This document shows positions 38,974 to 48,585 of a DNA stretch of 64,000 bases, in pieces (the first letter of the stretch is position 1; each line of letters opens with the position of its first letter). The DNA lies in assembly GCF_000001735.4 (NCBI RefSeq), contig NC_003076.8, positions 23,935,835-23,999,834 of the forward strand, in the 5' to 3' direction. Below the pieces are notes generated by a model, which worked only from the letters and a program-made list of their open reading frames with translations, made no database searches and was not told the origin of the DNA. Origin of the DNA: Arabidopsis thaliana (lineage: Eukaryota; Streptophyta; Magnoliopsida; Brassicales; Brassicaceae). Both the position numbers and the translations under genes were made by a program.

Positions 38974-40806
38974 ATGGACGCCCTGCTTCAAGTTTCAGTT
39001 GATGGGTTTAGATTTGAGAACGGATCTGGATCTTGCTGCAAACCCAGAAACAATCTCGAATCTGGGAACAATCTCTTCCCTGATTTCCACGAGTCTCAGA
39101 ATCAGTCTTCACCAAACGATTCACCTCCAACGGTGTGTTTGGATAACTCTCCTGTTCTGAAGTACATCAATGATATGTTGATGGACGAAGAAGACTTCGT
39201 AGGTATATCTCGTGACGATTTAGCTTTACAAGCCGCTGAGAGATCCTTCTACGAGATAATTCAACAGCAATCTCCAGAATCTGATCAGAACACTAGCTCC
39301 TCCTCCGATCAAAACTCCGGTGACCAAGATTTCTGTTTTCCCAGCACAACAACAGATTCATCAGCGTTGGTTTCGAGCGGAGAATCACAGAGAAAGTACC
39401 GTCATCGGAATGATGAAGAAGATGATCTTGAGAACAATCGGAGAAACAAACAACCAGCGATATTTGTCTCGGAGATGGAAGAGTTAGCAGTGAAGTTAGA
39501 ACATGTGTTGTTGGTATGCAAAACGAACCAAGAAGAAGAAGAAGAAAGAACAGTAATAACGAAACAGAGTACTCCAAACAGAGCAGGAAGAGCAAAAGGT
39601 TCATCGAACAAATCAAAGACGCACAAAACTAATACCGTTGATCTACGAAGTCTCTTGACGCAATGTGCTCAAGCTGTAGCGAGCTTTGACCAGAGAAGAG
39701 CTACAGATAAACTCAAGGAGATAAGAGCACACTCTTCTAGCAATGGAGATGGAACACAAAGACTAGCTTTTTACTTTGCAGAGGCGCTTGAGGCACGTAT
39801 CACTGGAAACATCTCACCGCCTGTTTCTAATCCGTTTCCTTCAAGCACGACATCGATGGTGGACATTTTGAAAGCGTACAAGCTGTTTGTTCATACTTGT
39901 CCCATCTATGTAACTGATTACTTCGCTGCGAACAAATCGATTTACGAACTTGCTATGAAAGCAACTAAGCTTCACATAGTTGATTTTGGAGTTCTCTACG
40001 GCTTTCAATGGCCTTGTTTGTTACGAGCTCTGTCTAAACGACCGGGCGGACCACCAATGCTTCGGGTGACTGGAATCGAGCTGCCACAAGCGGGTTTTCG
40101 TCCTTCAGACCGCGTTGAAGAGACTGGTCGAAGACTGAAAAGGTTCTGCGATCAGTTTAATGTTCCTTTTGAGTTCAACTTCATAGCCAAAAAATGGGAA
40201 ACCATCACTCTTGATGAACTTATGATCAATCCAGGAGAGACAACGGTCGTCAACTGCATTCATCGGTTACAATACACTCCTGATGAAACTGTGTCATTAG
40301 ACTCTCCAAGAGACACGGTTCTGAAGCTATTCAGAGATATCAATCCTGACCTCTTTGTGTTTGCAGAGATTAACGGAATGTACAACTCTCCTTTCTTCAT
40401 GACGAGGTTCCGAGAAGCGCTTTTTCATTACTCTTCACTCTTTGACATGTTTGACACCACAATACACGCAGAGGATGAGTACAAAAACAGGTCACTGTTG
40501 GAGAGAGAGTTACTTGTGAGAGACGCGATGAGCGTGATTTCCTGCGAGGGTGCAGAGCGGTTTGCGAGGCCTGAAACCTACAAGCAATGGCGAGTTAGGA
40601 TTTTGAGAGCCGGGTTTAAGCCAGCAACTATTAGCAAACAGATCATGAAGGAGGCTAAGGAAATTGTGAGGAAACGTTACCATAGAGATTTTGTGATCGA
40701 TAGCGATAACAATTGGATGCTTCAAGGATGGAAAGGAAGAGTCATCTATGCTTTTTCTTGCTGGAAACCTGCTGAGAAGTTCACAAACAATAATTTAAAC
40801 ATCTGA
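38974..40806 (+). CDS. SCL11: GRAS-domain transcription regulator, LISCL group, 610 aa
   Basis: This is an intronless frame, usual for GRAS genes. The N-terminal 210 residues are variable and acidic/Ser-rich, with SPVLKYINDMLMDEED, the short conserved motif of the LISCL (SCL9/14/33) group. The GRAS domain starts near residue 218 (DLRSLLTQCAQAVASFDQRR, leucine heptad I). The VHIID motif reads HIVDFGVLYGFQWP at about 333. LRVTGIELPQAGFRP and ETGRRLKRFCDQFNVPFEF follow, and the SAW motif ends the protein (WMLQGWKGRVIYAFSCWKP). GRAS proteins act as nuclear co-regulators; LISCL members include SCL14, which activates xenobiotic and stress genes with TGA factors, but SCL11 itself is little characterised. 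Length and order fit AT5G59450. The ATG at 38974 follows an (ATC)n microsatellite and has a good CACCATGG context. Confidence 0.94.
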   Translation: MDALLQVSVDGFRFENGSGSCCKPRNNLESGNNLFPDFHESQNQSSPNDSPPTVCLDNSPVLKYINDMLMDEEDFVGISRDDLALQAAERSFYEIIQQQSPESDQNTSSSSDQNSGDQDFCFPSTTTDSSALVSSGESQRKYRHRNDEEDDLENNRRNKQPAIFVSEMEELAVKLEHVLLVCKTNQEEEEERTVITKQSTPNRAGRAKGSSNKSKTHKTNTVDLRSLLTQCAQAVASFDQRRATDKLKEIRAHSSSNGDGTQRLAFYFAEALEARITGNISPPVSNPFPSSTTSMVDILKAYKLFVHTCPIYVTDYFAANKSIYELAMKATKLHIVDFGVLYGFQWPCLLRALSKRPGGPPMLRVTGIELPQAGFRPSDRVEETGRRLKRFCDQFNVPFEFNFIAKKWETITLDELMINPGETTVVNCIHRLQYTPDETVSLDSPRDTVLKLFRDINPDLFVFAEINGMYNSPFFMTRFREALFHYSSLFDMFDTTIHAEDEYKNRSLLERELLVRDAMSVISCEGAERFARPETYKQWRVRILRAGFKPATISKQIMKEAKEIVRKRYHRDFVIDSDNNWMLQGWKGRVIYAFSCWKPAEKFTNNNLNI

Positions 40807-41133
40807 AAAATGTTACTTCTCAATTACATCATTTTTGTTTCCCAATGGTTTTGTAGAATATGTTTGATCCCGTGAGTGGATGCAACTCTTTTTTCCTGCA
40901 AGTACATATTGTATTCAAATCCTTGTGGAAATGATAAATTGTTTAATCAAAGATCCGAAGACAACACGAGCACTTTTAACCCAAACAAATTCAAAACTTT
41001 TGGCTATAATTTATCCAACGGGTTGCAACACCACGGGAATGACGATACAGACAGAGCAACAAACGATCTACTAGAACATATGAACCGATGTAACTAATAG
41101 CATATAGATTGCTGTAGTTAGCTAATTTAAACC
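40807..41133. other. Convergent 3' region of SCL11 and the downstream minus-strand gene
   Basis: 327 bp separate the two stop codons. Short frames here have no domain. It probably holds both 3' UTRs. Confidence 0.5.
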
Positions 41134-42457
41134 CTATTTGGTTTGAGGTTTTGGTGGCCTCAAAACGCTCCAGTCCACCTTCTTGCTCTTGGGTTTCTTA
41201 AAACCATTGCCCTTTTTATTGCTCGGTGATGGTTTGTCAAAGCTCCTTGGGGACTTGTTAGGACGGTTTTGTTCCTCGGAGACTACCTCAGACTGTTTTC
41301 TTTTCAAGTCACCATCTGTTTCCCCACTTGGCTCAACCTTTGAACTCTCCGGTTCACTGAAAGAGGATGCATTTTGACTAGTTACCGTTTACAACTTTAA
41401 CGAGAAGCAAAATCAGAAATGAACTAAACGATAAGTAGGTGATAAATCTATTTGCAAATTGCTATCAGTAACGACTTCATTTGTCTCAAAATTAGATGAT
41501 CAGTAAGACAATAGATCTCCAGCGTTGTTCTGTTGTATGCACACTCTCTGGAAATAACAAAGAAAGGAATATAAAAGCAAGAGTACAGACCTAAAAGACT
41601 TTTTTCCTCCATTACTGCTAGAGCTTGAGGGATTTCCACCGTTTATTGCCTCTTCATGTAATTTCTAAGGAGAGGACAGTTTTATTTAGAAAGCTGAAAG
41701 ATCACAAAGTATTTCAGGCCACAGCGTCACAGATACTAACCTCGATAGAGGGATTGAAAGACTGAAAAGACATGCGTCCTAACAATGCTCCTGGCTGAGG
41801 ATCCCAATCTGTTATGACCACACTGCATCGAAAATCACACATTAGTAAACACTACAAAACACATAACAAAAGGGTAGACAATAGATACACAATGTCCTTG
41901 TTTACAGTAATCTGATGAAAGCAAAACATAAACATCAAGTAAGAAGAAATAACGGTACCACTTCTTTGCAACAGTCCTAAGGGAAGGAAAACTCCCATTA
42001 GGCTCTTCTTCATCAGCCTTCTTCTTCTCTACTTTCAGAGAAGACCTTTGCATAAACTATAGACAGAGAGTATTATCAATCATTATTAACACGTATCTTT
42101 TTGTCTCTCACCCAAAACCAGATTATCAACTAAGAGCTACATGATTGATATAACACAATTCTTCAGTGAAAAATTGCAACTTTAGTCCCAAACCAATGTT
42201 TATAATTGGTGCTAAGCTCAGTGCTACCCCCAAGGTGAAATCAACCTCGAAGGGGATTATCAATTTGTCCAAGAATCAAAACCCAGCTTAATAGAGAAAA
42301 GACTAAATTTTCAAGCTCGAATTCAATTCAATTTCAGTAATTTCCTTGAGTTTCAAATCTAAGGTCATGTAACATGAATAAAGCTACTTCTACAGAGAAA
42401 GAAAAAAGACAGTACCTTTAGATTTCTCAGAGTGCTACTAATCTCTCTCTTCGCCAT
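41134..42457 (-). CDS. Unrecognised plant basic protein, 172 aa
   Basis: Five minus-strand exons, 42457-42416, 42056-41959, 41822-41741, 41664-41591 and 41356-41134, join in frame. The N-terminus is MAKREISSTLRNLKFMQRSS. A Lys/Glu stretch (KVEKKKADEEEPNG) leads to SLRTVAKKWCVVITDWDPQP and GALLGRMSFQSFNPSIEKLH. The C-terminal half is Ser/Lys-rich and ends KKPKSKKVDWSVLRPPKPQTK. I do not recognise the family. The pattern, two short hydrophobic motifs within basic low-complexity sequence, suggests a small nuclear or nucleolar protein, which is inference only. It is not a GRAS protein, although I remember database text for AT5G59460 that links it by name to its neighbour SCL11. It shares a 320-bp divergent promoter with the MPDU1 homolog. 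Confidence 0.78.
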
Positions 42458-42776
42458 TATAGCTTTCCAAAATTACAATAACTACGATATTCCCGTTACC
42501 GTAGAGGAGGAACAACAACTCCGCGTGTGTTTTCGTTTTTCTAGGTTTAGAAGATTTTCCGATTTGAAGCTCCGTCCAAAAAAACACACTTAGGTTTAAC
42601 TGGTCTACACCTAACCGATTCAAACCGTGCCAAATTGATTTTTTTATTACCAAACCAAAGATTCTATTGGTTTAATTTTTTGGTATTTATTTGATCATGT
42701 CTGAAGAATCCAACCAAATCCAATCTGAAAAACAGCTGAACATAAAAAGTCAAGGAAGCAACTTGAGGAGAAAACA
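42458..42776. promoter_or_regulatory. Compact divergent promoter
   Basis: Only 319 bp separate the start codons of the minus-strand basic protein (42457) and the plus-strand MPDU1 homolog (42777), so both promoters and leaders must lie here. A bidirectional promoter is possible. Confidence 0.55.
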
Positions 42777-43580
42777 ATGGATTATCTAGGAATCGACTTG
42801 AGCTGCGCAATCGGATCTCTCCGTAACGGTGAGTTTCCGGCGAAAGATTGTCTTCTTCCTCTCATTTCAAAGCTACTCGGTTACTTCCTCGTCGCTGCTT
42901 CAATGACCGTTAAGCTTCCTCAGGTTGGTTAATTCAATCAATCAATCAATCACTATGATTTTACAACCCTAATATCTCTAAACTGAATTGAACTTCTATT
43001 GTTGTAGATAATGAAAATCGTGGACAACAAGAGTGTAAAAGGCCTAAGTGTTGTAGCATTTGAGCTTGAAGTGATTGGTTACACAATCTCACTTGCTTAC
43101 TGTCTTAACAAAGACCTTCCTTTTTCAGCTTTTGGTGAATTAGCTTTTCTTTTGATCCAAGCTTTAATCTTGGTGGCTTGTATCTACTATTTCTCACAAC
43201 CTCTCTCTGTAACAACTTGGGTCAAAGCAATTCTTTATTTTGCTATAGCACCAACTGTGTTTGCTGGTAAGATTGATCCTTTTCTTTTTGAAGCTCTTTA
43301 TGCTTCTAAGCATTTGATATTTCTCTCTGCAAGAATCCCTCAGATTTGGAAGAACTTCAGAAACAAAAGCACTGGACAACTTAGTTTCTTGACTTGTCTC
43401 ATGAACTTTGGTGGAGCTTTGGCGAGAGTTTTCACCAGCATTCAAGAGAAGGCTCCACTTAGCATGCTTTTGGGTATTGTTCTTTCTATCTTCACCAATG
43501 GAATCATTATGAGTCAGATTCTTTTGTATAGAAGCAAAGGAAACGAAGATAAGCTAGTGAAAAGTAAAAAGATTTCATGA
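42777..43580 (+). CDS. Mannose-P-dolichol utilization defect 1 homolog (PQ-loop), 239 aa
   Basis: Two exons, 42777-42923 and 43008-43580, join in phase 0. There are about seven hydrophobic spans with two PQ-loop repeats. The first is [20 protein letters not shown] at about residues 42-61, and its PQ falls exactly at the splice junction. The second is [20 protein letters not shown] followed by [20 protein letters not shown]. This two-repeat layout and the N-terminal [16 protein letters not shown] are those of MPDU1/Lec35. That ER protein is needed for use of dolichol-P-mannose and dolichol-P-glucose in N-glycan and GPI assembly. A Lys-rich tail ([10 protein letters not shown]) is consistent with ER retention. 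By order it is AT5G59470. Confidence 0.92.
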
Positions 43581-43784
43581 TATATTGTAAAAGTGATTCA
43601 AACGATGTTGCACTTCATTGAATAAAGTAAAGCTTTTTTCATAACTACTCATAATCTCAAAAAGTGGTCTCAATCAAAGCTTTAAATTACACTTATTTTT
43701 CCTCTTACAAGAGTGAAATAGTTATGTGGTTTTCTCGCTATTCTCGATACTATTAGCTGCAAAATGAGCCAGTGAATGTTTTGT

Positions 43785-45322
43785 TTAAGCAATGGTTTCA
43801 ATGGCGACCTTTTGCCTGGTTCTAATCTCCTTGGCTTTGTCATCAACAGCATCCCATAGTTGAGGAAGAGCTTCACGTATGTTGTGAATATGCTCCAATG
43901 CAATATCTACTCCTTCCTCTCTGTGTGAGGTCCCAACCTAATGATACAACAAGATTTTTAAAAAGGTGAGCTTTGAGAATGATAAGTTTTGTTTTACACT
44001 TATTGAGTCTCTGCTTCTTTTACTTACCCATACGGTGTGGAGACCAACGCGCTTCCCAGTTTGAATGTTGCGGATGCTGTCATCGAAGAACAACTGAAAA
44101 CACGCAAGATATTTGCAACTTATTAAGTTTCAGTGATGAATTGGTTTAGGTAGGAAAAAAGAAAAGAAGCAGTGATATGTTCTTACTGTCTTCTTAGGAT
44201 TGATGTTGGCCATCTTGAAAACCTGTTCGAATGCTCCTTCAGAAGGTTTGCATACAACAGAAGTCTTTGGAAGTTCAATGCTTGAATCAGGATTTGCCAT
44301 GTAACTGATTATGTCGAAGATTTCTCTGGTTTTGGTATCAACAGGAGATTCAGTTTTGGTGATGGGGTTCAGAGTCTCGAAAGATATGATTTTCTCAAAG
44401 CAGCCCTCTAGGCCTAGCCTGGCAATAATCTTGGCTGCATGAGCCTTGTCTGCATTCGTAAAAACCTGTGAGCAGGTTTAGAAAAAATAGAAGATCAGAG
44501 AAGAAACTGATTGGCAACCAAATTTAAGAGCTTAGTATCAAGGAGTCAAAACACATACAACTTTCCGAATAGGCAAGCTAAGAATAATATTCCTCAGAAT
44601 TGGGTCAGGCTTCAGTGTTGAGTATGGCAATCTCCCATGAACAAAACTGTAAAACAAAAGAGGAATCTCAAGTTCCAAACACCTTACATTTTACAAGACA
44701 TGTAAAACAACTATGAAAGACAGGTTAAGTTCAGTACCGATGGAAATCGTCATAATCAAAGTCATAACCCACAGCCTGAAAGAATCAACATCAGAAACAA
44801 AGGGCATGTTCATTAACAACATTGAAAGATATGGAAGAATGTTAACAATGTGGAGAAATAAGATACCTTGAGACCAGCCATAGTAGTTCCATAGATTTTA
44901 TAAAGGGAAAGGCAAAGTTCTTGGACTTTATCTTCTTCAATACCAAGTTTCTGAACCATATATTCTAAACAACAACAACCAACCAACCAAATGTTCAGCT
45001 AAAACATAAGCAACCAATACTCGAGAGAAGAACAACAAGTGAATACGAGCACAATTTACCTTGAATGTTCTTTTTCACTTCCATGGCCAAACCAGAACTG
45101 AGAGGGTAAAGAGTATCATCTATATCTGTATGATTAAAGTCAAAACAAGTTTACTTTAATCAGAAAACGTTTAAACGTTAAACCATTTCTTAATCATCAA
45201 ATTGCAATAAACTAATGTTAATATTCAAATCCCAATCCTAAAAATTGTTCCTTTCTCTTACCAAATAAAAGACAATCATATTTAGCTTCAGAAGTTTGCT
45301 GAAAGTGTTCCTCATACGCCAT
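43785..45322 (-). CDS. HAD-superfamily hydrolase (pyrimidine 5'-nucleotidase-like), 282 aa
   Basis: Eight minus-strand coding exons join in frame: 45322-45262, 45125-45060, 44964-44867, 44775-44738, 44646-44559, 44465-44187, 44093-44028 and 43937-43785. HAD motifs are complete: motif I DIDDTLYPLSSG (the nucleophile Asp spans the first intron), motif II TNAD, motif III the Lys in VCKPSEGAF, and motif IV LFFDDSIRNI. A helical cap sits between motifs I and II (EYMVQKLGIEED, GYDFDYDDFHRFVHGRLPY). Relatives such as yeast SDT1/PHM8 dephosphorylate pyrimidine or other nucleoside monophosphates; the substrate here is unknown. A leader intron is likely (donor at 45589/45588, acceptor before 45340). 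It is a tandem paralog of the gene at 47088-48585. A copy of that gene's promoter lies 1 kb upstream and could serve as an alternative start. By order it is AT5G59480. Confidence 0.9.
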
Positions 45323-45731
45323 TTTGATACCAAATCACACCTGAAAACAAAACCTTAACCAACTGAATCTCAATGTCACCAACACACATTTCACATAAAG
45401 TTGGAAACTTTGACATCAGATCCCATAGATTATAAATCTCTCACATCACCATATAACATTTCTATAGATCAGCAGAAACTACACTCTGAAATCTGAATCG
45501 AAATCTAACAGGGGACAATAATGAAAATGCTAAACGTAAAATCGTAACTAAAAGAAAAAAGAAATCAATTAGCCAGATCGAAACATACCGAGAAGAATCG
45601 AACAAAAGAATAATCAATGGAGAAAGTGGGAACCCTTTCTGATCAATGAAACTTCGCGAAAGAGAAATGAAGAAAAACCAAAAAAGGCTTTGAAGGCAAT
45701 ATGTTAACCAAACGTTTCAATGGTGTCCCTC

Positions 45732-45747
45732 ATGAGTCATGACTCAT
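45732..45747. promoter_or_regulatory. 16-bp perfect palindrome ATGAGTCATGACTCAT
   Basis: The palindrome holds two overlapping TGAGTCA/TGACTCA (GCN4/AP-1-like) sites and two inverted ACTCAT words, the core of the proline/hypo-osmolarity response element bound by S1-group bZIPs in ProDH. It sits about 140 bp upstream of the probable leader-exon donor of the HAD gene (minus strand), so it is in its proximal promoter. Confidence 0.55.
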
Positions 45748-46361
45748 CGATTGGTTGTCGTTAAATCTGGAGAAAAAGCGTTTTTACTCACGTCGACATC
45801 TACGATTTCTCCACGTGACGTTTAGATTTTCCTTCACGAGATAAGCGAATTATTGGATGACACGCGTCATTTAGGAGCCGACCAAACACTTTTCAAAATG
45901 TCGTGCGCTGGCCCGCCATAAATTCGGTTCGGTTTAGTTTATTGCTAATGTACCATTACGGTCCAGATGGACCGGGTTATTCAATCAAAGGTAACTTGAA
46001 CAAAATTTCCATCTATTTATTTGTTTTTCAACCATCTAAATATTTAGCCAATACTGTGTATATATATATATTTTTTAACTAGTGTTTGTGGTGTAAAGCT
46101 TCATTTTACTTTATTTTAAATAAAAGTAGTGATATGTTATATGTAAATTTTGTTGTTGTTATTTATAGCAAGGTACACTACATGTGGTTTTGAGGGTAAC
46201 TATATAGCATATGACTACTTATGGCTTATGTATAGGCTAATTAAAACAAAACCAAAAGTTGTGTAGTCCTCAAAAATAGAAGTGAAAATCAAAAAGAAAG
46301 AGCATTAGAAAATATAATTCTGTTTGCTACGAGACGACAATGAAAGACAGAGGAGACATTT
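45748..46361. other. Intergenic spacer upstream of the first HAD gene
   Basis: No gene is seen. It includes promoter sequence of the minus-strand HAD gene and AT-rich DNA with a short (TA)n tract near 46060. Confidence 0.5.
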
Positions 46362-46800
46362 ACCTTAGTTGTTTTGGGGTGTTTTAAAGAGAGAAATTTT
46401 TAAGATTTGAGAGAAATGGTGATGAAGAGAAAATAATTGATGGAGTGAATATAACGACGTAGATATGTGTTTATATAAGAAACAAACTGATGCGCGTGAA
46501 AAGCTATGTCAATAATAGCGTTCGACTTTTGTCCAATAGTACTTATTAATAGTATATAGTTAATTTTAACACTATTAACACTATCTTATTAAAAGAACTA
46601 GTTCTCATGATTCCCGTTGATGGGGGATTTATTTAACTAATTTGATTCAGTACGCAATACATATCGTATTCTTTATCATGATTAATGTCACGTTTTCCAT
46701 TTGACTCTGACTACTATGACAAAATAAAGAGAGAGGGACTTTTAGGAATCTTCTTGTCAGAATATAAATGCATTCACTGTTATTGGTTAAATTTGTCCAT
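46362..46800 (-). promoter_or_regulatory. Orphan copy of the HAD-gene promoter and leader exon
   Basis: Read on the minus strand, this stretch matches, in the same order and spacing, the region directly upstream of the second HAD gene (about 48721-49110). Shared blocks include GAAGAGAAAATA with TTGATG, TTTATATAAG (the TATA region), GCGTG near 46490 and 48835, AGTT-TCATGA-TCCCGT-GAT, and ATCATG then GTCACGTTT-CCATTT. A splice donor is kept at the same place (AG/GTAAAT read on minus at 46364/46363, versus AG/GTAATT at 48722/48721). No HAD coding exon follows for 1 kb until the first HAD gene. It is either the ghost of a lost third copy or a distal alternative promoter for the gene at 43785-45322. 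Confidence 0.6.
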
Positions 46801-47087
46801 AAGACCATAACCTTAACAATCAACATACATTATACGTTCTTTCTCAATCATGAAATCAAGAGAGTTTATATATCTACGATCCATCTTCTAATATGGTGCA
46901 ATAAACAGGATCTTTTACTAGCACATTATTGATATGTACAAAAGAGGGTGATTAAAATACAATTATAGACTATAAATACGAATCAACCATAAACGGTACA
47001 TGGATAGACGACAAAAAAAGGTACATAGATATTTTATTGAAACATTCAATGATATGTAAATATCATCATATTTAGTACTAAATAAAG
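46801..47087. other. 3' flank of the second HAD gene
   Basis: This is AT-rich spacer and the probable 3' UTR of the minus-strand gene ending at 47088. Nothing else is seen. Confidence 0.5.
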
Positions 47088-48585
47088 TTAAGCTTGAACA
47101 GAAGTTTCAATCGAGATCTGTGAAGCGTAATCAATTCTTTCAGTTTCTTTGTTGTTGATAATGGATTCCGACCATAACTCGGGGAATGCCTCTTTCATGT
47201 TGTGAATGCTTTCTAACGCGTAATCGCTTCCATCTATTTTCTCTGATTTACCAACCTGAAACATTGATATTTTTCATTTAACAATTTGATAAAAAAAAAA
47301 AAAGTACATACATATATGAGTCTTCTTCGCTCAGTTTCTAGGAACTAATTTTAATAGAATTATAGAAAGATGTTTGTGTTAGTTACAAAAAAGAATCGGT
47401 TTTAGTTGGTGTTATGTTAATTGTTTCTTACCAAGACTGTATGGAGACCAACGGCTTTCCCGGTTTGGATGTTCCGGGTACTGTCGTCAAAGAACAACTA
47501 CACAAGCAAGTAGCACGAAAACGTTGATTAGACGATAAAACTATTGATTAATTAAGAAAATATAAGCCTAAAAGAAAAGTCTAATTAGGTTTAATACTTA
47601 CGGTTTTGTGAGGATTGAGCTGTGCAATGTCGAAGGCTTTCTCGAAAGCAATCTCAGTTGGTTTACAAATAACCGGATTCTCGGGAAGATGACCTGTGAC
47701 GCAAGAAAGCTCAGCTTCGTTGATATCAGGGTTTAAGGTCTCGAAACTTATGATTCTCTCAAAACAATCTTCGATGCCAAGTCTTGTGAGAGCCTTCATC
47801 ACATGAACCTCATCTCCATTCGAGAATACCTTAACAATAGAACACAGTTAATATAAAAACTGAAGCTAAGCCAAACCTTAAAAAAAAGATAAAGCGAATA
47901 TATAATACCAATTTTCGCAAAGGTAGACCAAGGAGGAGACTCCTTAGAACCGGGTCCGGTTTAAGGTTTTCATAAGGTAATCTACCATGAACATACCGGT
48001 GGTACTCGTCATTATCGAATTCATAACCTACCGCCTGCATAAATGATCTTGTAAATTTTAAGTTTCGATTTAATCATAAACAAATTTCATATTTGTGTAA
48101 TGGAAGAAATCAGACTCAGTTATTGTGTCTGATCAACATATATTTTATGAAGGTAGTTATAATTTACCTTAAGACCGGCCATTGAAGTTCCATATTTCTT
48201 ATAAAGAATTTGGTTTAGTTCAACGACTCCATCTTCATCTATTCCAAGCTTTTCAACCATATATTCTGCACAAGGGTAATATGGTGATTTTATATAAAAT
48301 ACTAAACATATTAAGAAGTAATCACAATAAAAATCTTTAAGAAAAAAACATAGCAATACCTATAATGTTGTTGGAGCATGCATCTGATAAGCCAGAGCTT
48401 AAAGGATAAAGAGTATCATCCAAATCTGTTGAAAACAAACATAGATATATAGAGACGATAGATCAACAAATTTGTTAATTGCTTCTAATGTTTCAATGAT
48501 AAAGAAAAGAAAAAACAATTTCTTATCAATTATTACCAAAGAGGAGACATTCATATCTTGGTGGAGAGCTGTTCACAAATTCCAT
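47088..48585 (-). CDS. HAD-superfamily hydrolase, tandem paralog, 266 aa
   Basis: Seven minus-strand exons join in frame: 48585-48537, 48425-48360, 48265-48168, 48034-47909, 47829-47602, 47497-47432 and 47255-47088. HAD motifs are intact: DLDDTLYPLSSG (motif I), SNGD (II), the Lys of ICKPTEIAF (III) and LFFDDSTRNI (IV). The protein aligns along its length with the paralog at 43785-45322, but lacks about 20 residues in the loop after FETLNP, where the paralog has an insert (KTESPVDTKTREIFDIISYM). One intron of the paralog, within the Arg codon of YHRYVHGRLPYE, is absent: exon 48034-47909 reads straight through. A leader intron is present (48721-48597). The substrate is unknown. By order it is AT5G59490. 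Confidence 0.9.
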
